Positions 52,501-62,255 of a stretch of 64,000 nt of DNA are shown in pieces; position 1 is the stretch's first letter, and each line of letters starts with the position of its first letter. The notes under the pieces were generated by a model. The model did not search any database. It was given only the letters and a program-made list of their open reading frames with translations, and was not told the origin of the DNA. The translations under genes were made by a program, and so were the position numbers. The DNA is from Apiotrichum sp. Y4204 (Eukaryota > Basidiomycota > Tremellomycetes > Trichosporonales > Trichosporonaceae). The stretch spans positions 124,001-188,000 of the forward strand of contig JAMYHL010000074.1 of assembly GCA_025531455.1 (NCBI GenBank), read 5' to 3'.

Positions 52501-53241
52501 CGGCGTGTGGCGTATCGTCGCGGCCGCAGGCTGATCGTCGGGAATCGAGGCACGGAGGATTGTCGCTGGCGCAGTAGGAGCGGTGCTCGTGATTGCCGAG
52601 CCCGCCAGACCCGAGCCCGACGCGACGACCTGGGATGTGGTTGCGTGTGTGCTGCTCGAGCTGAGGGACGATCCCTGGGGTTGCTGAGGCGTGGCCGGCC
52701 GGGAAGCCGGGAGAAAGCCCTCTTGGCGGGACATGCTCGGGGTCGTGACTGTGGCGGCGGTGGTGGCCGCGCGGGGACGGTTGGGGCGGGGGGAGGTGAG
52801 GCCGAGGGGTGAGGGATTCGGCGGCGAGAGCGAGTTGGCGACGCGGGCGGTGGCGAGCAGGCCCTCGGGGAGATTGAGGGAGGAGCTTGCGGGTGAGACG
52901 CTGTTTGAGCGCGCGTGAGGGAGGCCTGAGATGGCGGGCGCGCTCTCGGACGTGCTGGGACTCGTGCTAGCGCCGCCGACAGAGGGGAACGCAAAGTCTG
53001 GGACTGCGCCGCCGCTGCTGGACAGTCCGGGGGAGATGTGCGGGGGCGAGCCGACCTGCGGGGGCGACGTGATGGGGGAGCCGGCGCGGCTCTGTGGTCT
53101 GCTCATGGATATGGATGTGCGGACTGGAAGGTCTGGGAATGGGAGGACTTTGGGTTGTGGGAGATGGGTGCGCGAGGACGAGCCCATGCGCGAAGAGTAC
53201 AGCCTGACGGGGGTGGATGAGCGTGTCGAGGACTGTGACAT
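49593..53241 (-). CDS. BTB/POZ-domain protein, fungal germ-cell-less-like
   Basis: Eight exons (52311-53241, 52102-52264, 51066-52065, 50373-51031, 50245-50337, 50148-50211, 49854-50108, 49593-49820) give 1130 residues. The first 250 residues are Ser/Pro/Thr-rich and disordered. The BTB fold starts near residue 285 (LHRSLRTGVCADVRIWVRKWGVAWHVHKMVLV), is interrupted by a basic insertion (ARRKTKGKGKAG) and continues with FEICLSRLYSSYPQLHF. A BACK-like helical region follows. The C-terminal part (FSVEFWDVDKLADKGRLYSATHFYAGSYFNVYVSTIRKKDKG) looks like a beta-rich domain found with BTB in this fungal family. Such proteins often bring substrates to Cul3 ligases; that role is inferred. I start at 53241 (MSQSSTRSSTP); the frame is open further upstream, but that part looks like leader sequence. 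Confidence 0.8.
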
Positions 53242-55758
53242 GATGCCCTGCCCCGTCCCTGGAGGGTCGGCGAGCAGGCTGCTCGAGGACCCGAGGCGTG
53301 TGAACGTCTTGGCTACGCGCGCGACGCGCTGGCGGGCGAGAGGGGGATGGTAGTGTGGATGTGGGAGAGGGTGAGGAGGTGAGACGTGCGTTGTAACGCA
53401 CACTGTTGGGGAGCGCTTCAGTGACGGATGGGGGAGGTGGCGCCGTCTCCGTGAGTCGACGGGAGGGTGTCGGAGTGTCAGCGGCGCGGCGACCGACGGA
53501 CCGAGAGACAGTCGAGAATGAGAAGAGGATGTGACAGTGGCAACACAGAAAAAAAAAGTAGGGAGAGGACAGGGCACCACAAACAGCCGAGAGCACGACG
53601 TAATGGAACCCGGGGAGGAGTGGAGTGTGGAGGATGTGGATATGTGGTGTTTGTGTGGTGCAAGTTGGCAGCAACGACTGTGACGGTGACGAGGAATGGG
53701 AGTGCGAATGAGAATGACAGGGTCGCGAGCTCTTGCTCTTTTTACTCTTCTGCTCGACAGTGATTGAGATACTTGGTAACAAGAAGAGAATGCAAAGTGG
53801 GATGCACACGACGAGCGCGACCGCGTGATGTCCCTTGTCGGCCGACACCTTTTGATGCGTGTGAGCTTAGCAAGAACCTTTGGAGCTTGGCGAGAGCTTC
53901 TCATCGAAAACAGCCCAGCCGGCGCCCGATATCAGATTACTCGTGCGCTCCGGCTGCGCCCAGCTGGCCCAGCTGCGCAGACTGCACATGCGCACTGCAC
54001 GAGACCGAATCCCGGGGCAAAGCATGCAAATGCAGCACCTAAAACTGTGTAGGCACAAACACACTCACTCCCAAATGCCAAGGCCAGACCCAGGTCAGGA
54101 TCAGGTCCCCAAAGGTCTTGTCAGGTTCGGGATGCGGAGGGTGAGGTGACAGTCGACAGAATGACAGACGGGGCATTGTGGAGAAACACCTGTTGGCTGG
54201 ACGCAGATGCGCGAGACATTCGGCGCGTTCGGCGCTCCTTGTTCATTCCTCTGCACACCACTAGTAATCTGCTGTTGTTCGTGTTCACCAGAAACAACAA
54301 ATCCCATATTGTGCTAGGCTCTGCAGATCTGCAGACTGCTGATGCAGGCGCGACATTATCCCAGCAGAGTCAGAGAGCGTTGCAACCCCCAGCAGCCAGT
54401 CACCTGCAGTCACCAGGAACTCGACATTGGGACCTCGGCACCTTTGGACCTCTGGACCTGGCACACCAGGACCGCGGGGCCCGGGTCTGGAGAGACGAGG
54501 ATCTAATATCCTTTCTCAGCTTGACGACGCGCAGTCACAGCGCGTCACTCGCGTTCGGCAGTTGCCAGGTCCAGAAGCAACAAAGTAGGAGGGAAGGGTT
54601 CGTGGAGCCACGGGAATTCCAATCCATTCCAGTCCAAACCAATCCCACAGCGATTCGGGCGAGGCACCGATGCACAGATGCAGCTCGACACTGTGCTTCG
54701 ATAAGCTGTGACGGACTGCGACAAGCAGCAACAAAGCCGCTCCGTGCCCGCTCGGCATCTAGGTTTGGGATGGGCTCGCTGGCATGGCAAGGCAGATTCC
54801 TGCTCGCTTCGAGTCTACATTCGGCCTCCGATTGCTGCCTCCTACTCCCTCGGCCGTGTGCATCTCCGATACTCGAACTCTGATGCACAGGAGCAGCAAC
54901 GTGCTTGCGGCGACTATAAAGGAGCTGCAGAGACACCGCACAAAACATAAGACATGGCGGACCTCGCGGGTCCACCCGATCCGGAGCGCGGCGCGAAGCG
55001 AATGTGAATGATGATCGCACAAAGCCGAGACCATTGCGAGAGCCAAAACACACAAACATCCAGGGAACAGGGATCACCGTCGGGTCATTCGAGGGGCCGA
55101 GGGAAGTTATGACGTAGATGGAAGTCTGGCAGATCCCCGTGTCCCAGTTCCAAAGCGGATATTGCTCAATCTCCGCTTTTTGGCCCACGCCATTTTCACG
55201 CGACTGCTTTTGTAAGTTTTGCTTCCGCAAACCCCGGGGCTCCAAGACTTTGCTAGCCACACTGCGGCGATATCGGCAACTGACGCACCCCCACGCGCTG
55301 GTCGATCTAACTGTCTTGTTCCTGGCTGGAAATTTTTTGTAATGGGACATACCCACGCTTTCCATCTTTGTGCGATGCAAGACAATGTCCAGGAGCAGCA
55401 ACTAGTGCGGACTGTAATCGATGTAATACATGCATTCGGTCTGATTAGTAGGATGGGAAAGACCGGAGATGCTCCGAGATCCGACGAGGGGGAGCAAAGA
55501 GGGATTGGTGGACTAGAGGACCAGCGTGGATGTAGGACGCGGTACGCGGGCCGTTGGCTGGCTGAACACGTTCCACGCACAGTGTGCCACACCCACCCTG
55601 GCTGGCGGAACAGCTCGCACCCAGAGCCCAGACACGCCAGTCTCACTGCCTGCTGGCATCCATCCGCTCGCATCCTCGCTCTTTTCACCTCGATTCTCCA
55701 ACCCCCCTCCTCCTCTTTTTTTCTCTTCTTCATCTAGTCTTCTTCTTCTTAATCCAAA
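53242..55758. other. Large intergenic region
   Basis: About 2.5 kb between two divergent starts (BTB minus, EFB1 plus). Several open frames exceed 200 codons on both strands (for example 54146-54883 plus, 54535-55401 minus) but they overlap each other, have unbiased composition and show no motif. Short direct repeats (ctctgcagatctgcagactg near 54320) occur. The EFB1-proximal 80 bases (55680-55757) are strongly CT-rich, the leader of a highly expressed gene. No tRNA or transposon ends were found. Confidence 0.5.
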
Positions 55759-56867
55759 ATGGTCGACGCCAAGGAGCTTGAGCAGCACCTCTCCACCCGT
55801 GCCTTCATCGACGGGTAAGTGTTGGATCACAGTTCGATGAGCGAGACCTCCCCGTGGCCCGCAAAAATTTCTTCCCCTCCCCTCCACCGCCGAGCGCGCC
55901 GTGCTGGCATCCTGGCATCATGGCATTCTCGTAGCCGTCGCCATCAACCTACCTCTCCTCCCCATCCCCTTTCACCCCCTTTCCATCTCTCCCTCTCCCC
56001 ACTCCGGATGAACCTTGTTTTGGTCCGTGTTTCCGAGCAAGCGGCTTAAGACCCCGCGACTAAAGCGTTGAAGACAACACCCTTTCCAAACTATCTGATC
56101 TTTTTTTTACCCCTTCCTGTTTTCGTGGCGTGTCCCGTTGAATCTTTTCTGGACCGCGCTAACAATACAGTGACGCCGTCTCGTCGGCTGACGTTGCCGT
56201 CGCTGACACCGTCAAGCTCTGTGAGTAGCTAGAACTCTCTACGCTTGCACCGACCTAACCCTCCCAGCGCAGCTTGAGGGCTTCCCCCACACCGCCCGCT
56301 GGTTCAAGCACGTCGCGTCGTACGCTGGTGAGACTGCCAAGCTCCCCGCCGGCAAGGTTCCCTTCGCCGGTGTCTCGGCCGCCGCTGCCCCCGCCGCCGC
56401 CGCTGAGGAGGACGACGACGACGTCGACCTCTTCGGCTCGGACGACGAGGACGACGCTGAGGCTGAGCGCATCAAGCAGGAGCGTGTCGCTGCCTACAAC
56501 GCCGCCAAGGAGGCCAAGAAGCAGGAGAAGCTCGCCGCCGGCAAGACCCTCGACGTTGCCAAGTCGGTCGTCACCCTCCAGGTCAAGCCCTGGGATGACG
56601 AGACCGACATGGCCGCCCTCGAGGAGTGCGTCCGCAACATCGAGATGGAGGGTCTCGTTTGGGGCTCGTCCAAGCTCGTCCCCGTCGGTTTCGGCATCAA
56701 GATGCTCCAGATCACCCTTGTCGTCGAGGACGCCAAGGTCTCGCTCGACGAGCTCCAGGAGCAGATTACCGAGGACGGCGAGGACGTGAGTAATGACAAG
56801 CGAGAGCGTGGTGCTGACAGAGTAGTACGTCCAGTCGACCGACATTGCTGCCATGCAGAAGCTCTAA
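55759..56867 (+). CDS. EFB1: Translation elongation factor 1-beta (eEF1B alpha, nucleotide exchange)
   Basis: Four exons (55759-55814, 56171-56220, 56268-56785, 56826-56867) give 221 residues, the usual length. It exchanges GDP for GTP on eEF1A. A GST-C-like N-terminus (residues 1-60, [19 protein letters not shown]) is followed by an Ala-rich hinge and the acidic block [17 protein letters not shown]. The exchange domain runs from [15 protein letters not shown] to the end, with [29 protein letters not shown] and the conserved C-terminus [13 protein letters not shown]. Intron 1 is 356 nt, split within the Gly codon of FIDG/D. The leader is CT-rich. The last exon has only 13 codons plus the stop. 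Confidence 0.95.
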
Positions 56868-58526
56868 GTTTCCGGCTGTTATGCTGTAGTCTTTTTTTAC
56901 GATGCAGATCATCTGCACGACATGTAATGGTTGTGAGCAGTGTGCGCGAGGCGGCAGGCCGTAGGCCGGGGCTGTTGGCTGTGGAGGACATCTGGTGATC
57001 TGGTGTTTACTTCGAGGAGCGAGGCGTGGCGAGGTAGTCAAGAGATCGAAATTTATCGGCCACTTACTTCGCTGTTCTGCCGCATCCGTCCGCGGCCAAG
57101 CGACACGTGTGGTACAATGGGAACGCGGAGCGCGGAGCGCGTGGTCACTGCACGTGGGCGTGGGAAGGACAGATGCACAATTGATCGGTTGACAGCTTGA
57201 CAGACCAGTCTACGTCTGGGCATGATAGGCAACTGCGGAGCTTCGAAAGCGGCCAGAGTCATAATGTGTACAGCGGCCAAGGATCCGCCACTAACGACGG
57301 CGCCGAGAGGAACGCGGGCGGGGATCTGGGAGGCCGGGGCGCGGCGCCACACGCGTGCTTAGATGTCCATTGATCCACTGTCTCGCTCGATCGCTGTCTC
57401 GGTCAAAGTCTTGACCAGACTCCACCTCTTGTTCCCTCCGCTTGCGGCGCAGGCGTGCGCCGGCGATTAACGAAACGGGACTGTACGGCTTGTGTGCCGC
57501 GGCGTGCTCTGTGTTCCGCAGATTTGTGGTCTTTGTGCGCGGCTGTCGTCTGGCTTTGTGCCTTCTGGATTCTGGGTCGTGGGTTCTGGATTCTGGGTTC
57601 TGGTGTCAGCTGTCCGGCTCGGTAACAAGAACTTGGATCCTAGGGTTGATCGAGGATGGAGGATTGTCGTTCGCGATGGCGTCCACATCCACCATCGGTC
57701 CATCGGGGCCATCTCTCGTACCACCTCGCGCGGGCGGCACGCAGACGGGTCGCTTTCTGCTTTCTGCTTCCTGATGCATCCTGCGTTCTGCATCCTGCAT
57801 TCGTACTGAGCATTCTGCGATGTGTCCGGGGACTCTGCCCTCTGCCCTCTTCCCTCTTCCCTCCCTCCGCCCTTGGCCGCCGCCCTCCGCCCTCGGTGTC
57901 CGCCGCTGCGTCATCCTTCAAGACATGGGCGCACTCCAGGCCCAATCCGCACCGAGATCCATCGGCATGAATACCATCGCCGCCGCAGGCCGCAGACTTG
58001 CCACGCCCCGCGGGGAGGGCGACGGCTGGGGTGTGTAGTACTGCTGTGTCTATGATCTCTACATATCTACGGCCTGGATTCGGCGTGACGCGCACTGGCG
58101 CACTTGCACTGATACTGGCGCACTGGGCGTTCCGCGGCGTCAACGCAACAACACAGGGCGTGGCTTGGCGAGGCATTTGAAGCTTTCGAGGAAGCGAAGC
58201 GAGGCTCGGGGGGGCGAGGAGGAATCCTTTTGTGACTTGCTAATCGCTTCGGCACATGGCATGAGGATGGTGGATTGGTGGATGTCCTAGATATCCTAGA
58301 TGTTCTACAATGTCACCCCCGTCACTCTGTCACTCTGCTGGAACTGGCCTCTGACAGTCTCGATGCATGGGCCCATGCTTCCCGCCCGCCGCCAGAAACA
58401 AGAAGAAGAAAAAAAAAACTAGTCAAAAAACAGAAGAAGAATGCAAAGAAATGGGATATAACTACAACAATCTCACACTCACACGATCTCACACCCACGC
58501 CCGCCCAGAATATCATCCTACCTGCA
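56868..58526. other. Gene-poor intergenic region with simple repeats
   Basis: About 1.7 kb without a supported gene. It contains ttctggattctggg-type repeats at about 57562-57603, tttctgctttctgcttcctg-type repeats at about 57753-57802, and ccctctgccctcttccctct runs at about 57830-57870. Open frames here come from these repeats. Confidence 0.5.
57562..57870. repeat. Cluster of degenerate C/T/G microsatellite-like repeats
   Basis: Three adjacent patches built from ttctggat/ttctgggt, tttctgc/atcctgc and ccctctgc/ccctctt words, 6-8 bp per unit. Units drift gradually from one patch to the next. Confidence 0.6.
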
Positions 58527-58859
58527 ATGTCGACCCTCACATCCGTGCCGCCATCGACACCCTCGGCTTCCCCCTCCCCCGCCCCACTCCCACCATCGCT
58601 CTCACGCCGGGAACGGGCCGAGCTCGCGTGGGTGGCGGACATGCACCGTATCCTCGACAGCATCACCGCGCGGGATCTCGAGCCGTGGCAGCCGGGCCAG
58701 CGGGAGGTGAGGGAGCGGAGCTGGTCGTCGTCCTCTGTCGATAGCATGGCTAGCGAGGCGAGTGGTGCGAGCACTGCGAGCGAGTCTACTGAGGAATATG
58801 CGATCCCGGGCAAGTGGCCGGTACGTTTTCTCAGCTTATTGCGCTGATGTTAGGCATGA
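58527..58859 (+). CDS. Small hypothetical protein
   Basis: Exon 1 (58527-58820) starts MSTLTSVPPSTPSASPSP and encodes 98 residues; a 33-nt intron with GTACGT donor, ctgat branch and ttag acceptor follows; exon 2 adds only Ala and a stop (58854-58859). Without splicing the frame would end VRFLSLLR. The central part (RERAELAWVADMHRILDSITARDLEPW) looks helical and is the only likely conserved segment; the rest is Ser-rich. No function is suggested. Confidence 0.42.
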
Positions 58860-60076
58860 GCGAGTGCTCCCAGCCCAACTACCAAGCTCCCAAGCTCCCA
58901 AGTTGCATCTCTCCGTCACCTTGATCAAGTGGATCACACGACTCAATCTCCCATTCGCACCCACTTCTCGTCATCACTTGTGCCATCACCCACACCCGCA
59001 CCTCACACCCTCTCGCACCGCTCACGCCCATCACGCCCCCCTCACGCCACAGTTGTAGCCTGTACTGTATGCATCCCCCCGCCGGCCCGTCCGGATACCA
59101 GAACCAGAGAACCGAAAGGTATTAAAATCGGCGTCGAGTTCTCAGAATCAGAACACGCAGTGCATGAAGTGCAGGTCTCGCGTCCTCGGTCGCTCGGGCC
59201 GGCGGTGTGCTTCTCTCGATCACTGTTAATGTCCTCTGAGCTCGCTGCATGCTGGACATATCGGGCAGTCTCGCTCGCAATCCAAGCTTCTTCTGAACGA
59301 GGCACTCTGCACCATCTTCTGCATCTAACACTGGAACAGCCCCACAAGCCCGCAAACGCTGCAGTTCAGCCTGCTCATTCGCTTTAGCATACCTCCAGAT
59401 GGCCGTGTAGTATGACAGCAACGCCAATCCACATTGCATCGCCCTGTAGCACCTCGATCCTTCGACATTCCCGACACAGGTCCGCCGGCAAGTTACGCCC
59501 CGCAGGCCCGCCTCGAGGCCTCGCCAAGCCCCGCGGCTGTCATACCGCACAAGACACACGCTCGCGTCATCGGACTGCGATATGCGATATGCGAGTCGGG
59601 ATCCATGTGCGCCCAAGTGCGTCAGTACGGGCTCTCCGCATGCCGTCGTGTGCCGCGGTTGGTGAGTTTGATGTGGCAGTGTGGCAGTGTGGCGGTCAGT
59701 GCACCTCATCGCCTCATCTTCTCCTCATGCTCCTCAGGCCATTTCGCTGGCATCTTTGGATATCTGATATGTGATCAGACTCTGGGGTTTGGGAACATCT
59801 GGGAGAGTCTGCTGGAATCAGTGGACGTCCCACATCTGCATTGTGTAGTCCCCACTCGCGCCCACCACTCGCGTTCAGCCTCTGATCAAAGACCGGAGGA
59901 GGCGATCAATGCTGACGCCATCCGTCCTCCACTATGCTCTGCCGTCAATCCCTCCGCTGTCGTCCCCACTCACTCCCACACCCCCACACTCCCACACCTC
60001 GGTGCAGCATATTACTTCTCACCATTTGTTCCCCTGTTCTCATCACCCACATCGCCGCCGGGTCACGGTCTACGAC
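58860..60076. other. Intergenic region
   Basis: About 1.2 kb with no supported gene. Near 58980-59040 it is a run of cacccacacccgcacctcacac type. Open frames on both strands overlap and lack motifs. Confidence 0.45.
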
Positions 60077-61111
60077 ATGCCGCTCGACATTACCGCCTTC
60101 CCGCACATCTTTGAGGAGATTCTCCTCCATGTCGACGACGACACGCTCCTCGCTATCTCCCAGACGTGCCGTGGTTTGCGTGCGCGGTTCCCGACGCTGA
60201 TGTCCTTTCAGCTTGGTGCAAAATCCCCCAGAATCCTCAGTGAAGTGTCTCCAGTGTTAAATGTACCCACCTCTTTCAACCTGTTACGAGTTCTGGATAT
60301 TCAACGTTACCCCCGTTCGTCGACGGCCCCCGTGCCCCAGTCATCAGGGCCACACCCAGCAAAGTTTGTGAAAGTCATTAGCAGCTTTTTAAGTGTGGAG
60401 GGGCCCCCCGAAATGCTCAGTGATGTGCGCATCTTCTTCCTGACAGACATACCCTACAAGGCCTACAAGTTTTCCGATGTACATCCCCGTCACTCCGAGT
60501 CACCTTTTGAAAAATTGGTGTTTACTTGGAACGCCCTCGACTCGGCTCCAGATCTAGCATGCTGTGACGATTTCCAGACTGTACCACAGGTCGTGTTCCT
60601 CTTCCTTTGGAAAGATTTCTCCCATCGTTCTATGTGGTGGAAGCAACGCGAGAAGCTCTCGGCCGCCAAGTCTTGTCTCGAAAACCTCCTCAGGTGTATT
60701 GCAAATGAACAGCGGGGTCGTTACAACGCGAATGACAAGCAGGGTTGTTACAGAGCTTACGGGTCGAGCCAAGCCCTCACCACCACGTTTGTTGGCCTCG
60801 AAGCCGTACCGGGTGCCGAGGAGCTCGTACGGGACGAGATAGACGGCCCCGCTGGCTGGCGCTACTCGTATGACGATTACCTGCACTTCATGACAGTTGG
60901 CGAGTATCGAACGATGGTAGGGGAAATCCAATTTGCTTTCGAGAGCGAGTTCCCCTTCCCTATCGCAGTCTCTGAAGAGCCGCAGGCCGGACACAATCAC
61001 AAGTGGAAAGCTCGGTGGCGGAGCGGCAAGTGGCGACCATGGAAGACGAGGTCAGTACCTCTTCTTTGCAGATGTGCTGACGACGCAGCATGTAGACGTC
61101 TCAAGCACTGA
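60077..61111 (+). CDS. F-box-like hypothetical protein
   Basis: A single frame of 344 residues. It starts MPLDITAFPHIFEEILLHVDDDTLLAISQTCRGLRARF, which has the form of a degenerate F-box (helix, IL-hydrophobic spacing, TCR.LR end), a module that binds Skp1 in SCF ubiquitin ligases. The rest shows no leucine-rich or WD repeats; segments such as LEAVPGAEELVRDEIDG and YDDYLHFMTVGEYRTMVGEI look folded. The F-box call is by pattern only. The 3' end is uncertain: a possible donor (GAG/gtcagt) lies at 61050, so a spliced form with a different C-terminus is possible. Codon use is less GC-biased than in the housekeeping genes. Confidence 0.6.
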   Translation: MPLDITAFPHIFEEILLHVDDDTLLAISQTCRGLRARFPTLMSFQLGAKSPRILSEVSPVLNVPTSFNLLRVLDIQRYPRSSTAPVPQSSGPHPAKFVKVISSFLSVEGPPEMLSDVRIFFLTDIPYKAYKFSDVHPRHSESPFEKLVFTWNALDSAPDLACCDDFQTVPQVVFLFLWKDFSHRSMWWKQREKLSAAKSCLENLLRCIANEQRGRYNANDKQGCYRAYGSSQALTTTFVGLEAVPGAEELVRDEIDGPAGWRYSYDDYLHFMTVGEYRTMVGEIQFAFESEFPFPIAVSEEPQAGHNHKWKARWRSGKWRPWKTRSVPLLCRCADDAACRRLKH

Positions 61112-62255
61112 GGCCAGCGCCTCCGAACGCCGAAGTAATGCAATCGAGTCACGCGACGACGACTGTCGCATTGTCAACACGTTCCAACACAAGTCAACAT
61201 ACGTCCAGTACCCCATCGTTCCGTCGGGCCCTGTAAAAGTAATGAGACCCGTCGACCAACCCTTTGTGAGTGTCTGTAGAGGACGTGTGGCCAGGACAGG
61301 ACAGGACAGCAAAATGCATTGTGGCCGATGTGAACATGGAATGGTGACAGACACTGACAGAAACACAGATTTGGCGCCCAGCAGAACACACCACTCAATG
61401 CAATGGTCTGAATCACGATTGAGTGTCCTCTAGCCGCGCTCCGAGCACATGTAACCCGACGGACACTAGCTCCGTGACGAGCGGATATCGGGGCAAAGCA
61501 GCAAAAGCGAGTCAATACGATTTCCCACAAAACACAATGTATATCCCGTGACTTTATCTCTGTCTCTCATTGTCCTCTGCACACTCACGGGAGCACCCTG
61601 ATAAGCCGACATGGGTGGGCCTGTGCAGCGCGCGATTACTAACCACCCACAACGCCCAAGTCAGTGCGCGCGTCTCACCCCCCCGCGCGTCGTGTCGTCT
61701 CGACCACTTTTGACTCACTCACTTTCGATGTGTGCTGACTTTCTTGCTGAAACCTGTGTGGGACACCCAGATTCCGCGGTGACACCAGACATGGGTACAT
61801 GGGGAATCGAGGGGCGACATGAGCGATTGAGGGCAAGGAAATGGTTATTGTTCTTCTCACTTTGTCACAACTGCTCCCGGTGTACAAGACAGCTACACTC
61901 GGAAAACAATGGAAACCACTCAAGACTACTGATGGGGATGGAGAACATGTTAAAAACACACACACGCTCACACCGCACACAACTCGGTGCAACACTTACC
62001 AAGACCACACACATACACACCTCAGCACAGCCATCACGAGTACTCTGCGACGACGGTGCCGACCTCTGCGATGACCTCGACGATCCGAACGCAAAGTTCC
62101 TTGCGTCTGCAGGGTATAAAAACCGGCCTCTCGGGGTCCACAAAGTCCCCCATCCCATTGCCTCCCATCTCCCATTCCTACCGCTACCGCCCTCCAGCAT
62201 CAGCATCTCGAGCAGGCTCGAGCTAGACTTCTTAGAGCGTTAGAATTTTACATCA
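61112..62255. other. Intergenic region
   Basis: About 1.1 kb. A TATA box at 62115-62120 serves the gene at 62256. A cacacac-rich stretch lies at 61955-62030. No other gene is supported. Confidence 0.45.
62115..62120 (+). promoter_or_regulatory. TATA box of the right-edge gene
   Basis: tataaa, followed by aa, in the context cagggtataaaaaccgg, 141 bases before the ATG at 62256. Confidence 0.55.

Noticed and set aside
54146..55733. Several 200-290-codon frames on both strands in the BTB-EFB1 gap
   Set aside because: Mutually overlapping, no motifs, no coding bias and no convincing start contexts.
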